Shown here: one piece after another, positions 20,130 through 31,900 of the stretch | How the letters are laid out: each line of letters opens with the position of its first letter | Numbering within the stretch: position 1 is the first letter of the stretch | Assembly (NCBI GenBank): GCA_036346225.1 | Contig: JARFIW010001178.1 | Coordinates: 3,166,917 to 3,230,916 of the forward strand | Direction of reading: 5' to 3' | DNA: 64,000 nt | Source of the DNA: Platerodrilus igneus | Taxonomy: Eukaryota > Arthropoda > Insecta > Coleoptera > Lycidae | Made by a program: the position numbers and the translations under genes | The notes under the pieces: generated by a model | What the model saw: only the letters and a program-made list of their open reading frames with translations | Told to the model about the DNA's origin: nothing | The model's database searches: none

Positions 20130-21628
20130 GTGAAAATTAAGAACATAGGTCGTCCGACACCGGATTTAAATATGAAACAGGTAGATAAGGTTGGAAATCG
20201 CAGTTTCACAAGGCATTTTTCAAAAGAAATTTATAAAAAATGTCAGTGGATTTCTGGATGCTCTCAATCGAATGCTCTATTTTGTTTTCTTTGCCATTTA
20301 TTTTATTGTGACGGAATGGACAAAACATGGTCGGAATAAGGATTTAGAGATCTGAAGCATATAAACGATAAAATAAAAAAGCATGAAAATAGCAAGCACC
20401 ATATAAAGTCTTGCACGGATTTGGCTGTGCTAGTTTCCGTGAACATTGCGGTTCAGTTAAATTCCGCAAATAGGTAGAACATTATGAAGCATAATGAGCA
20501 GGTGACTAAAAATAGATACATTTTTAAAAAAAATTATCAATTGTATTAAATTTTGTGGAAAGTTGGAATTGTCATTGAGAGGACACAATAAAAAAGAAGA
20601 TTCCGAAAACCGTGGAATTTTGTTAGAATTAATTGATTTTACTTCGGAATTGGATGTAATTTTAAAAGAACGTTTACACAAAGCGATTGTATTTAAAGAT
20701 ACATCTAAAACTATGCAAAACGATATTTTAGAAAGCATGCTTGCAGTGTGTCGTCAAGAAATTCAAGATCAAATTAAAGGTAGTAAATTTTTGGCAATTC
20801 AGTGCGATGAGACGACTGACATTTCAAATCAATGCCAAATGGTAATTATAGTTAGATATTTCTACAGTGGAAATATTTATGAGAGATTTTGGACATTTCT
20901 ACGAGTAATAGATAAAACAGCTAACGGTTTAATGGAGTGTATTGAGCAGGAATTAGATAAATTAATATTAAACTCGCCATCTAAACTAATCGCTCAAACT
21001 TATGACCGTACAAATGTTATGAGTGGTTCTGCTAGTGGAGTTCAGTCAAAAATAAAACTTAAATATAAAAATGCCCATTTTGTTCACTGTTATGCCCATC
21101 AATTAAATTTAATTTTGCAGAAAGCAACTAGTCAAAATGCTAAAGTTAAAATTTTTTTTCTAATTTATCCGCAATTCCTACTTTTTTTCTCATTCTATAA
21201 ACAGGTGTAATGTGCTAAAAGAAATAGTGAAGCAAAAATTGCCCACTGTTGCTGCCACACGTTGGAATTATAATATTCGTATTGTGATGTACTGAAAAAC
21301 GGATTTTAAAAATATTTTAGGCGGCCGAAACATGCTTTCCTGGTTGACCCAAAATGGGTTAAACGAAACATTTGGCGAAACAATAAAATTATTAAAAATT
21401 ATAGTCACAACCCCAATGTCCACTGCCGAATCTGAAAGATGTTTTTCAATTCTTAATAGGATTAAAACTTATCTAATGAACACAATGACCGAAGAACGTC
21501 TTAATGCCTTAGCAATGATGTCGGTCAACAAAAACTTAATACATAACATCAACAATTTTGATGAAAAAGTTTTAGACCATTTTATTGCTAAGAAAGACAG
21601 AAGGCTTGATTTCGTTTACAAGCAGTAG
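20130..21628 (+). pseudogene. hAT transposase with TTF-type zinc finger, internally deleted
   Basis: The N-terminal block (20130-20339 and beyond) has IGRPTPDLNM, KKCQWISGCS and ALFCFLCHLFYCDG, the TTF-type finger of ZMYM1-like transposases. A stop at 20337 is followed in the same frame by GFRDLKHIND. The second block (20563-21210) matches the DUF4371-type region: ELSLRGHNKKED, FLAIQCDETTDISNQCQM, IAQTYDRTNVMSGSASGVQ and NAHFVHCYAHQLNLILQ. A frameshift follows at about 21155. The reading TVAATRWNYN then jumps to the dimerisation region (21332-21628: TTPMSTAESERCFSILNRIK, TMTEERLNALAMMSVNK). About 250 residues between the two are deleted. It cannot encode an active transposase. Confidence 0.88.
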
Positions 21629-21835
21629 AATTATTATTACGTGACAATTAGAGTACAGTGTGTGACTTTTTGTACATAAACCTATAAACAAGTATACAAA
21701 AATGAATGGGTCTGTGTGAGTGACTAGGCTGAATACACCAAACCACCGAAGGTGTGTTGCTTATGTTATCTTGTATTATATTCATGCCATAAGCAGTTAG
21801 AGCCCCTCAAATAAAATCACCATGAGCCGCCACTG

Positions 21836-22591
21836 ATGGACGTATTTCTTTTTTTGGCGTATTTAACAGAATGCAAAGCATCAGAAAAATTACAACATCA
21901 TTGGATTGTAGTTGCTGAGAGCAAAACAATTTGCCAGTCAATTGCTAAACTTCTGCCCAGATTACCTTTCTACGATTAAGCTCATACTAATATGGTGTTT
22001 CATAAACTTATTTGTTTTTTTTAAAATATTTTATTAATTCTGTTTACTTATATTTATACTTTTTGATCATATGCGTAAATTTTTAATATCTTTGCTGTTG
22101 AAATAATTTTTTCTTAATTTTCCAGAAATCTATAGTGCATTTTCAAACCACGTGTTGGTCATTCTCTATTTTCGTTTGATTTTAATAACCAGAGATTGTC
22201 AGGAATAGATCTCCATTTTTGCTGTCAATATTGTAAATTATTCATGTTTTTTTTTTAATCAAAAACAGTTGCTTTTATCCGTGTTTTTGGTTTTTAAGTA
22301 AGACGAAATATAATACTTTGAATTAGGACACATTAAACGAGGTACTACATAAACCTACCATCACTATCATATATTGTCATCATACTAAATAGAAGACGTT
22401 TACCTTAGTTTACATGTCACAGAGTTACATTTAAGCATTTTGGCTCAATGCCAGTTTTATTGACAAATGCTAAAAAATGGTTTAATTAACATTTTTCATT
22501 GCATGCTTTTTGTTTTAATACTGCTTGTATATGAGCTTCCGTTTTACCATTTGTGCATGCTTGTCTTTTAAAGAGCTGGTAATTTCTTCAG
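21836..22591 (+). other. Probable Ars2 intron 5' of the first visible exon
   Basis: No coding signal. It ends in a pyrimidine-biased tract and AG at 22590-22591. No upstream Ars2 exon was found between 1 and 22591, so this intron may begin outside the window. Confidence 0.5.
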
Positions 22592-22777
22592 AGAGACTCC
22601 TGTGTCTTCTACAACTGAAAGTCAACTACCCGTAATGATGTCCTTTAAAGCATTTTTAGCAGCCCAAGATGACAACATTTCTGATAATGAAGCTGTTGAG
22701 AAGTATAATGAATATAAACTAGAATTTCAACGCCAACAACTTAACGAATTCTTTGTTTCTCACAAGGATGATGAATG
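22592..22777 (+). CDS. Ars2: Ars2 (SRRT/Serrate homologue), first exon in the window
   Basis: Ars2 is a nuclear scaffold that binds the cap-binding complex and directs RNA polymerase II transcripts to microRNA processing, 3'-end formation, export or decay. This exon encodes the start of the conserved N-terminal domain: [46 protein letters not shown]. It closely resembles the human segment VAKYNDYKVEFRKQQ...FFLAHKDEEW. The acceptor AG is at 22590-22591 and the donor gtaagt follows 22777, splitting the Trp codon (TG|G). The Arg/Asp-rich N-terminus of the protein, which precedes this exon in other insects, was not found. Intron phase at the 5' side leaves one base. The downstream intron is 10583 bp. 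Confidence 0.95.
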
Positions 22778-23670
22778 GTAAGTATTTTTTTCTTTGCTAC
22801 TTAATTAATGGTGATTGAGGCATACACAAATTCACATGGAGGTTAATGTATGTAACTATTTACATATATACATTTTCTTTCATAAGTAGTATTCATTTCA
22901 GGATTTTTCTGTCCAGTAAATTATTAATGATAATTACCCCCACATTGTTGTTTTATTGAACTTTTTTCTACAGCTCTGATGAACCAACGTGAAATCTACA
23001 TAAAATATTATTATGTGTGTGTGTGATTCTACGTTAAACTTGTGAAATATGCTACGTATAAATTATATATTATACGAAATACAGAAATATTATGGATTAT
23101 AATTTTTCGAATAAAGCTATGCGCGCAATGCATAAGCTTTCGCGTATTTTGTTAGGGTTTTGTCTAACAGGTGAGATTAACGTTTAACGCAGTGCGTTTA
23201 ATATTTATCACATAAGATATTATTGAGTGATTTTTGAATAAATGAATTCGGTGTTTAAATAACAATTTTGCTATATAATCATTTCAGTGTATACAGTATT
23301 TAAACACCGCAAGTGTTTGTTGTGTTTCAAAATGTCAACTGCTTCTAATAAAACATACTTGATATTTATTGTATTTCCTTTGACATGTTCAATTGTATTT
23401 ATTTATTAAAATTTTAATTTCTTTTACAATCGAATAAATAATAATATTAAGCATAACATTTGCAGTCTTCCAATGATGGAGTTTGTTTCTAGAATAGGTA
23501 TCAGTTGGTGATTTTGGTTTGTTCTGTTAATGGCATTGAACATTTTCTCACTGCAGTTGTTACTCTTCTTGAATTTCAATTTTCATATTGAAATAATGTA
23601 TGTGCCTGTTCAAATTTGATTTATGGGACAACAACAATATACTCTTGTACAATACCAATAATAAACTGTA

Positions 23671-23672
<2 letters not shown>
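22778..23672. other. Ars2 intron sequence without recognised element
   Basis: AT-rich. No protein homology, terminal repeat or RNA motif was recognised. Confidence 0.5.

Positions 23673-23713
<41 letters not shown>
23673..23713. repeat. (TA)n microsatellite
   Basis: About 20 uninterrupted TA units. Confidence 0.95.
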
Positions 23714-23717
<4 letters not shown>

Positions 23718-23963
23718 GCAATGCAAGAAATAGAGGACGTAAAATAATAGATAAAATTTATGGTGTTAGCTGAGCTAACTTGAAGATTTGGTGATAATTG
23801 TTAACAATAGCAGCACTGCACATGGCATAAATGTAGAGACAACTATAAAATGAAAGAAACCAAGTATTTGGATACTGCAAATTATTTTGTCTTAATGACA
23901 CTGGATGATTGCTTGGTGTTGATGGTATCGATAACTTGTCATAGGCAGGATAATAGAAATACA

Positions 23964-23966
<3 letters not shown>

Positions 23967-24012
<46 letters not shown>
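23967..24012. repeat. (TA)n microsatellite at the left edge of a foldback element
   Basis: About 23 TA units, abutting the left arm of the foldback element. Confidence 0.95.
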
Positions 24013-24017
<5 letters not shown>

Positions 24018-24940
24018 AGTAGTGGGTTTTAGGTCTGATGGATAATTAATAAGACTCTTTTTTATTACCTAAATTTTCGAATATATTTATATTCTTCTTC
24101 AGAGGTACTATAAAATATACAAACGCATTAACTATAAATAATTACATTTAAGATATACTCACTAAATTGAGGTTTAAAATATATGTAATGGCATCAGATA
24201 TATAAATAAAAAAATGTAAAAGGTTGTTGAAACATTTAATAAAATTACTTTGTGTATATTAAGATGTTCTTTTTTGAAGTATATTTTTGGCAGTTATTTT
24301 GTATACCTTTTGTTATTTTTTATATCATAGTTGTATGCATGTATATCATCCTGTATGTATTGATAAATATACAACCTTCATCAATACGTTATACATACAC
24401 ATACACATACATATATCAGTTAGTAAATATTAATTGATTCAAATATTCAAACATATCATTAATGTTTCAATAACCTTTGTATATCACTTAAATTTAATGT
24501 GGTAATAAAACAAACAACCTATAATTGATCATTTTTCTTTTTTGTGACTAAATTTATTATTTATGTATTCATAATTTAGAAGGTATGTATAGATATAGCT
24601 TAGATAATTAACATCGGTCATCTTATTCATTGTATATGGGGTTTTGTAAATATAACATATTTTTAGAAATTTTCTTTTATTTTCATTTTTATCTCTATCA
24701 ATAATTATATGTTTCAACAACCTTTTACATTTTTTTTTTATTTATATATCTGATACCATTACATATATTTTAAACCTCAATTTAGTGAGTATATCTTAAA
24801 TGTAATTATTTATTGTTAATGCGTTTGTATATTTTATAGTACCTCTGAAGAAGAATATAAATATATTCGAAAATTTAGGTAATAAAAAAGTCTTATTAAT
24901 CATGCAGCAGACCTAAAACCCACTACTTATATTATATAAT
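24006..24940. mobile_element. Foldback element with about 236-bp inverted arms
   Basis: The left arm (24006-24240) and right arm (24703-24940) are near-perfect reverse complements, from aagtagtgggttttaggtctg at the outer end to gtaaaaggttgttgaaaca at the inner end, with small indels. The interior (24241-24702) is AT-rich and non-coding. Each arm carries one hammerhead-like motif (24838-24880 on +; 24067-24106 on -). (TA)n tracts flank both sides, suggesting insertion into or generation of a TA repeat. It is probably a non-autonomous or rearranged Penelope-like or DNA element; the family is unknown. Confidence 0.75.
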
Positions 24941-24967
24941 AAAATAAGGTCATAAAATAATTACCTG

Positions 24968-24968
<1 letters not shown>

Positions 24969-25009
<41 letters not shown>
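24969..25009. repeat. (TA)n microsatellite
   Basis: About 20 TA units, between the foldback element and a LINE fragment. Confidence 0.95.
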
Positions 25010-25011
<2 letters not shown>

Positions 25012-25553
25012 GGGAAATAGAGTATATAATTGTAAATCAATAGAAGAGGATTTGAACTGCATGTAACAAGAAAGAGCAGCGGCTATGTCCAAAGACAACA
25101 AACATAGAAACAAGGAGAAAATTGTTGAAAGCATAGTGTGGAGCACAGCACAGTATTGAAATACGGGTAGCAGGAGAAGCAGACAAAAATATGGTAGAAG
25201 CCTTTTGGAATGTTGTTCTTTCAGATGTATGAGGATGATAGCATGGACAGACAAAGTTAATAACAAAAGGGGTTATAGAAATAGTAGGGGAATAAAGATA
25301 TCTGTAGAAAACCAAAAAAAAATGGAAGATGATACGTTCTAAGGCATTTTTGGGGAATAGTGCGGGGTATGTTACAAGCAGAGATAGGAAAAAAAGATGT
25401 AGAGGTAGACTTAGATCAGACTTTTGCGTGCAGATACTGAAATATACAGACTGTGGAAATTTCAGGGAAATGTGTAGATTAGCTCAGAATAAGAAACAAT
25501 GAGGCTACGTATCTAACTAGTTCCAGAACTGAAGACCTACTGATAATGATTTA
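25010..25553 (+). pseudogene. LINE 3' fragment, ORF2 C-terminus and 3' tail
   Basis: Plus-strand translation gives broken pieces of an RT C-terminal region (TTNIETRRKLLKA, AGEADKNMVEAF). The 3' untranslated tail ends gaactgaagacctactgataatg. The same tail, with small differences, occurs at 26985-27063 and about 27660-27762 (+), and at 55107-55220, 55810-55930 and 56160-56260 (-). The same coding region is better preserved at 56335-57240 (-). No complete frame remains. Confidence 0.75.
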
Positions 25554-25865
25554 ATGCTCAAGCTTTTACAACATATCTATATATGCTACATCAAGATATA
25601 TAATTTAAATTAATTCTAACTTAATAATGTTAGCATAAAAACCTTAACCTTTTTAAATATGGGACCAAGAATGTCTATTTTATGATAAAGTTTATTTGTG
25701 TTATTTATTATCCTGTTCATCGGTGAGTAGAAACCATATAGTGTCAGATAATCGTGAGGTTCTAAAAAGTCACTATCAAGTGCTTCATAGCAAGATGCTT
25801 GGATATTAAATTTCTCTAAATGGAGATGATCGACTATAATGTTATCACTTTATACGAGAGACAAA

Positions 25866-26570
25866 CTTTAAAATATATTCTCCTTTTTTAAGTCTGCATT
25901 TGAAAGTATATTAGAGCATGTGATAATCAGAATCGCTATAAATAATGTGTTCTCTATAACACTATAACACATATTTAACCAATTGTTTCTGAATGTCTTG
26001 CAACGTTTTAATGTGAACCTCATAATGCCCCAGACAATACAACGATATTCAAGAAGACTTCTAATGAACGAATTGAATAATTTAATTAGAGATTGTGAAT
26101 TCTGAAAATGCCCGATTAAACGTTTTATAAAACAAAGCATATTTTTGGTTTTTGCAACTGCTCATTATAAAGCAACTTGTAAGTCATTTTATTATCAATA
26201 ATTATTCCAAGATCTTTCATGCAATCTTCTCTGATTAATAGGACTTTGTTAATATTGTAATTGTAATTTCGATACCTAAATGTTTCTGACTAAAATGGAT
26301 GGCTGTGCATTAATCAGCAGTGCATTATTATGACACCACTCGTAAAATTCTGTCTAAATCGTTTTGTAGAGCTTTACAATCTGCCAGTAAATGTATGTTT
26401 CCTAAAATTTTGACATCAACGTAGGTAAGAAAGTTCGACCTAAGTATTGATAGGTTTTTCAAAATCTTGTATGCTTTTGCTTAGAACAATTAATATATTA
26501 TTTACATTAAAGTCCATCATAAAAACATCAACAATTTGACTGCCAATTTGCAATTTGACTGTCATTTATT
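25866..26570 (-). pseudogene. LINE reverse transcriptase C-terminal fragment
   Basis: Minus-strand readings include LADCKALQNDLDR then FYEWCHNNALLI (about 26330-26400), DLGIIIDNKMT (about 26185-26215), MLCFIKRLIGHFQNSQSL and FIRSLLEYRCIVWG (about 26030-26140). These are the thumb and C-terminal segments typical of Jockey-like LINEs. The upstream catalytic YADD is degraded to about YVDVKIL. It is a different family from the LINE at 25010. It probably belongs with the RT piece at 27960-28200. Confidence 0.75.
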
Positions 26571-26984
26571 TGTGTATTTGCAAACAGGAGGGTGGCAAAT
26601 TTGCATCTACAAGTGAGCAAATTAATAAGAGTAATCAAAAATCTAATGTGATACTGATTTCAAGAATAAATTGTTTGTATAATTGTATATAATTATGCAA
26701 GCTTTCAAGGCAATGACCTACCAAAAAGCCATATTTGAAGAACTAAAATATGTTGACCGTGTAAACTTTAACGAGAAACTGTCATCGTTCAGGCGTCTTA
26801 TTCCTAATTTGTGTTTCAGCAAATAAGTGTAATTTTGAATTAAGCAGGAGTTGAAAACTATAGTCAGAACGAACCTGCCTAGCCAAACTAGGGAATTGTG
26901 TGATCGCTGACTTGATTAGACGTGCAAAATGACTAGATATACGCATCCAATAAATGTATGATTTTAGATTTCACATATATTGTA

Positions 26985-27063
26985 TGTAGCTCTGTAGCCC
27001 AAAATAGGAAACAACGGAGGTACATGTCTAACCAGTTCCAGGATTGAAGGCCTAATGATGACT
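26985..27063 (+). repeat. Short copy of a LINE 3' tail
   Basis: It resembles the final segment of the LINE fragment at 25457-25553 (tctgtagcccaaaatagg, ctaaccagttccaggattga, cctaatgatga). It is flanked by unrelated sequence at 26571-26984 and 27064-27439, where nothing was recognised. Confidence 0.6.
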
Positions 27064-27439
27064 AATAAAGAAAGTAACCCAAGCGAGTACCAAAATATTG
27101 CATTAAATGCGAAATAGGCAACCACATATGAGTATGATCACATACAGCTCATAGACTTTCATTAATTTCAAATTGAAAAATGTATTGAACCCTGTTCTGT
27201 AAACCATGGGGCTTACTGCATTGAAATATCTACACTTGATTGAATATAGTGGATACTGTGTGTGTGATTTTGAAATCACTTATAACTGCCCATGGTTATT
27301 CCCTGTTCTTAATTCAGTTTTGTGACTATGCCAAATGTAGATTGTCAATGAGATATGAAACTTTTATCCCTGGTGGGTGCTCAAAAGATTACATCTAGGG
27401 ATATACTTGGAATACCTCGTTATAAGTACTGTCCATTGA

Positions 27440-27762
27440 ACTTAAATCTGATATTATTATAAGCAATTACAGGTGTTGGCTTTGCAATATTCTCAAGTAA
27501 TGTTGATTGTGTGAAAGGATTTATTGGAAAACGGTTAATTCAACAAATGTCTAAGTGTTTGGGGTTCTTGGTAGCTGCAGGTTGCCGAACCCTTTCACAT
27601 ACCACTGAATACCAGTGAAATAGGGTTAGAAAACCATAGAAAGGGAACCGAGCTGTATTTAGGCTCTAGGAATTTCAGGGAAATGTGCAGGTGAGCTCAG
27701 AAGAGGAAATAATGAAGGTACGCATCTAACCAGTTCTGGTACTGAAGACCTAATGATGAAGA
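27440..27762 (+). repeat. SINE-like unit sharing the LINE 3' tail
   Basis: The body (27440-27655: caggtgttggctttgcaata, gtgaaaggattta, ggtagctgcaggttgccgaa, gaaatagggttagaaaacca) is related to the minus-strand units at 55600-55810 and 55935-56165. It is followed by the same LINE-type tail (27656-27762, ending gtactgaagacctaatgatg). No clear tRNA-type boxes were identified. It sits within the span of a minus-strand LINE relic. Confidence 0.55.
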
Positions 27763-27959
27763 TACTGTTTATTGTATTGCTCTTTCTTTTTATATAATAA
27801 TTCTGCATCTTACAGCCCATGAGATTTTGAAACACCTATACAAATATCTTTTAAGGGCAATGAAAAAAGATGGCTCTCCAAGAGAAAACCTTGAAACACA
27901 CTGGAGTGACAAGTATCTTTTGATATAAATTCTTCAATACGAACTTGTTGAATTTTATC

Positions 27960-28630
27960 TGGTAAAAATGAAGACACTCATTTTAATAGAATGCCACAAA
28001 TGCCATAATATTTGCATTTAAATAACAGTATATCGTGATGAATGCTATCAAATGCCTTTGAGAAATCTGTGTAAACTGGGTCCACCTAACAACCATCCTC
28101 CAAGGCCTCTGCTGCAAGTGTACAAAATAGTATGAAATTTGTACTTGTGGATTAACCAGCAGGGAAGCCATGTTGTCCGGGATGGGAATAACTATATTCT
28201 TGAGAGTTGAGCTAACTGACTTTGCTACTCATGCATCCAATAGTACGACCCTGGATGGAGCATTCGAAATGTGGGTTTGCATTTTCTCTTTATTTCCAAT
28301 TGTACTGAGTTTGTTTGAAATATGTAGGGTGGCAGAGATTCCTTTCTTTTCTGATTATTATTCAGGGTATGTACTTGTCAACATCTCATTGAATTTTCTT
28401 CGGAAATGACTATTTGTACTCTGTTCACTGTACCTACATAAATGATTAAATAGAACTTTTGTCGAGATCTTTCTGAAATTTCACGTTTTCTGGCTTTGTT
28501 AATATTCTTTCGGTGCAAAAGCTAACGAATTTCCCATAACAATTGAAGTTATTAATGTTGGTAAAAACCTACTTAATTTTTGTTAAATTTTATTGAAGAG
28601 TTTTACATATTACATCATCCATGGCTTTGT
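27960..28630 (-). pseudogene. LINE reverse transcriptase core fragment
   Basis: From about 28170 downward the minus strand reads QHGFLAG, STSTNFILF, then VDPVYTDFSKAFDSIHHDILL (the RT fingers/palm motif with its catalytic Asp; plus-strand about 28030-28090, last letter optional). Sequence up to 28630 gives only faint LINE-like readings. Together with 25866-26570 it appears to be one minus-strand LINE broken by insertions and deletions. A further minus frame at 28651-28974 may be its linker but is not confidently assignable. Confidence 0.65.
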
Positions 28631-28974
28631 CAGGTTTATTACTTTGTTTATTAAATTTTCAATGGTTTTTGCAATGTCTGTCTAGTTTGATGATAATCTC
28701 TGAATTTCTTATTAGAATTACAACACAATTTGTAGTTTGTTTTAATAGAATGGTGTTTTAATAAAGTGACAGATAAAGAAGTTGCATGGAGGTAAATAGC
28801 ATAATTTAGGTTGTCGGTGTTTTGCCATAGAGGATTAGGAGTTGAAGATGGTAATTTCTCGGGCAGGACAACAATTCTTTTTAACAGAAGTGGAACAGGT
28901 GTTTCAGTTGTATTATACCAAAATTCTTCAATATCTATATCCATCCAAACAAGGCCAATGAAAATCAGCAACAA

Positions 28975-31900
28975 TGAGTGTGTAACAATCTAAATTTACT
29001 GTTCTGCATTTCTATGTATGTTTTCAAAATTTTCGATTTCATATAACCTGACCAAAATTCACACCAGCCAATGCGTTTGTTTATGTTGAATTATTGAGGG
29101 CACATGGATCCCCGAATTTTGTTTTGTTTTGTTGTTTTTTTTACAAATTCACTGAGTGGAAATTTGCTTTCTTGTTAAAGGTGTTTTTATTTTTAAAAAA
29201 AAAAGCTTTAAAATACCATTATTGCCGAATTGTGTCTCTGGCAGCATGATGCGGTTAAGTTCATGGGTCATCTAAAATTTATGCTCATGATAAGATATTT
29301 TGCAAAAATTTGTTATAAGAAAAGTTTCCTAATTCCTACTTGTTTTGTTGACAACAAATTGAGGTCCTTGGACACTTATCACAAAGTTACACAGTGGCGA
29401 TGTTTGTATTTTCTTAGAGGATAATTATATCGAGAACTTTTTATGTTTGCAGTTAAACATGTCTCTGAAAATTTCTTGAATCATGCTATCTGATGATAGT
29501 TTGGAGGTTCCTAAAGTGTGCTGCTCAATGGTATACCACTACATGATGTTTACTCATGGAGCAATCTGTAAAATGTAATTGCTGTGATAATAGTGACAAA
29601 TGAAAAGAATAGTGTTGTCAACTCAACAATTAAAAGTGCCACCACATAATTTTATAATTGCAAACTTTTCGGGGCACTGAACATTTTTAAATCATGTATA
29701 TGGTAATTACTTATGTGGACCTAATTGCATGAGATTGTTGTGACAGGAGCCATTCTACTTTTGCCATATGTTTAGACGATGGTTTGCTGTGCATGGTTAT
29801 ATTTGTGAATTACATTTGCTCCATTACCTTTGTTGATTATTGATGTGTCCTATATAGATTCATTGTTTTTTTTTAATGCAGAAACCTGCAAAACGTTTTT
29901 AGTGATGCAGCCTTGAGCAACTTATCGCTTTCTTTAATATTGTATGCCAAGATTGTCATGAATATTTCAACTCGTTTCTCAACCAACTAATGAGGGTAGT
30001 AATTCTACTTTAGCACATTGATTTTGTCTGAAACCTTAAGGTAATTGAATTTTATTAAATAGCAAAATTCATGGAATTATTCTAAATTTTCTGAAATATT
30101 AGAAACATATAGATCCTATATAGCATAATGCCCCCAGTTTATTTTCTAACGGGCGAGAGAATATGAAGAATATGAAAAATCTTATATTTGTAAAATCTGT
30201 TCCAGATATTGATTGGTAATGCTAGAATAAATTAAAAGATTAAATTGAATTTTTTGTTACGTTAAATTGAGTTAACTGGTTATATCAAATTGAAAAACTA
30301 TCATATAAAATTGTTCTAAAATTCTTTTGAAATTTTAAGTTTGTATCGTTCTATTTTTTTGTTTAATTGGCTTAAAAGAAGTGAATGATTGGAAAAAATG
30401 AAAAATTAATCAGAAGTCGTTAAATCACTTGTTTAAATTCTTGACACAGTTGATGTGTGTCATTTTTATTTTTTCACAACCTCATTGCACATTAAACTTA
30501 TGGAATACATTTAACAATACTTTCCTTTTACATTGAATATCACTGACAACCCGAAATTGTTTTTATCATTTGTCTAAAATTTTGACAACTTTATTAAATG
30601 TTTGTACGAGTAAAATATTTTGTCACTATTATATCCAACAAGTAAAGCTTTGACCTAGTTTGGTTTCATTTCTAATTATCTTTTGTGTATGAGCTTACAG
30701 ACCTATGGTTTTGGAATTTTATATTACTAAGTGCTCAGAGTCCAATAGTATCGGACAAATTATTTTTTTACAGAATTACAATTTAAATATGACATTTTTG
30801 TGAGATTTGTCAAAATGTATTTTAATAAATTTGTAAACACCAACATTAATTTCTAATAACGTATTTCACTGTTGACCCCAAAATTTAAGCTAAGGTAGAG
30901 CATTTATAAAACTTTTTTTAACTAAAATATGTATCTTTATAAGATGTTATTTTCCAGAAATTATTGTAATATTTAAACTTTATTTTTTTTCCACATTTTT
31001 ATTGTATTCAGATGTTTTAGTGGCATTCGTACATTCTGTGTCAATGTACTGCCTCCTTCGGTAGGTTAATTCAACTTTCTCAAAAATATCACAAAAAGAA
31101 GAGCAGTTTTAATTTTTATCATAAACACCACTTTTTCACAAAATTTCTATCGCTACCAAAGTGAGAGTATGAGAAGTTTAACTATACTATGTTGTATTGG
31201 TTAATTTCAATTTTTTATAATTGTAATACTGTATCGAAATATTCTATGTTTTGTTTTGTTCGAAGCAGTTGATATTATTTATCACCTCATATTTTAGCTT
31301 ACCGTCATAATCAACATTGATTTTAAATTTTGAGTTTTTCAACATACGTAATTTAAACATTAATGTATGATTTGTAGTAGTGCAATTAAATTTGATTTTT
31401 TAATGTTAGGAATTGTCTTCTGCCTTTGTATAATATACCTGTGCTAGTTACTGTAATAAATTAGGGATATTTTTGTTTTGCTAAATTGTTTGTGAGTGTT
31501 TCTAAGTGTCCATATTACGAAGTTCCCAGGCATGGATTTGTGGATTTTCTTGAACGTGTAGAAAACATTTAACCAATTACCTCATTTGGAAGATCCTTAG
31601 AATGAAGATCCTAGCATTGTTTCAAATTATAGACATCTCTATTTTAAGTAACTGTTCTACGATCACACTAAATTGCTAATGTTGTTTGTATTATTCAATG
31701 TATATCACGAAGAGTATGAAATCTACTTAACCAGAAAAGGCATAGAAAAAGAGTATATTAACCCTATAACAGCTGTTTATTTTGTCCAAGATTTCTGTAA
31801 TCACACAATCTCCTTCAAAAACATTCTTCTGCTAACTCCTCAAAAAAAAACCCTAGAAAATGGCAACTTTCACTTCATAATCTCAAGAAAATCGACACTG

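Larger units (their letters stand above)
18631..21835 (+). mobile_element. hAT-superfamily transposon (TTF zinc finger / ZMYM1-like transposase)
   Basis: The right end reads catgagccgccactg (21821-21835), whose reverse complement CAGTGGCGGCTCATG matches the left end cccagctgcggctactccat (18631-18650) over the first ten or so bases; both are followed by GGGGCTC runs. The flanks are ttggacgt (18623-18630) and atggacgt (21836-21843), a 7-of-8 direct repeat of the size expected for hAT. The transposase lies at 20130-21628. A second small element (19433-20099) sits in its 5' part. A large internal deletion removed the middle of the transposase gene. Confidence 0.8.

Noticed and set aside
23850..24437. 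Plus-strand frames with Tyr-Ile repeats
   Set aside because: Products of TA repeats and foldback arms; no protein features.
24961..25315. Minus-strand frames of 90-100 codons across the (TA)n tract
   Set aside because: One is partly (Ile-Tyr)n from the microsatellite, and the rest is antisense to LINE sequence.
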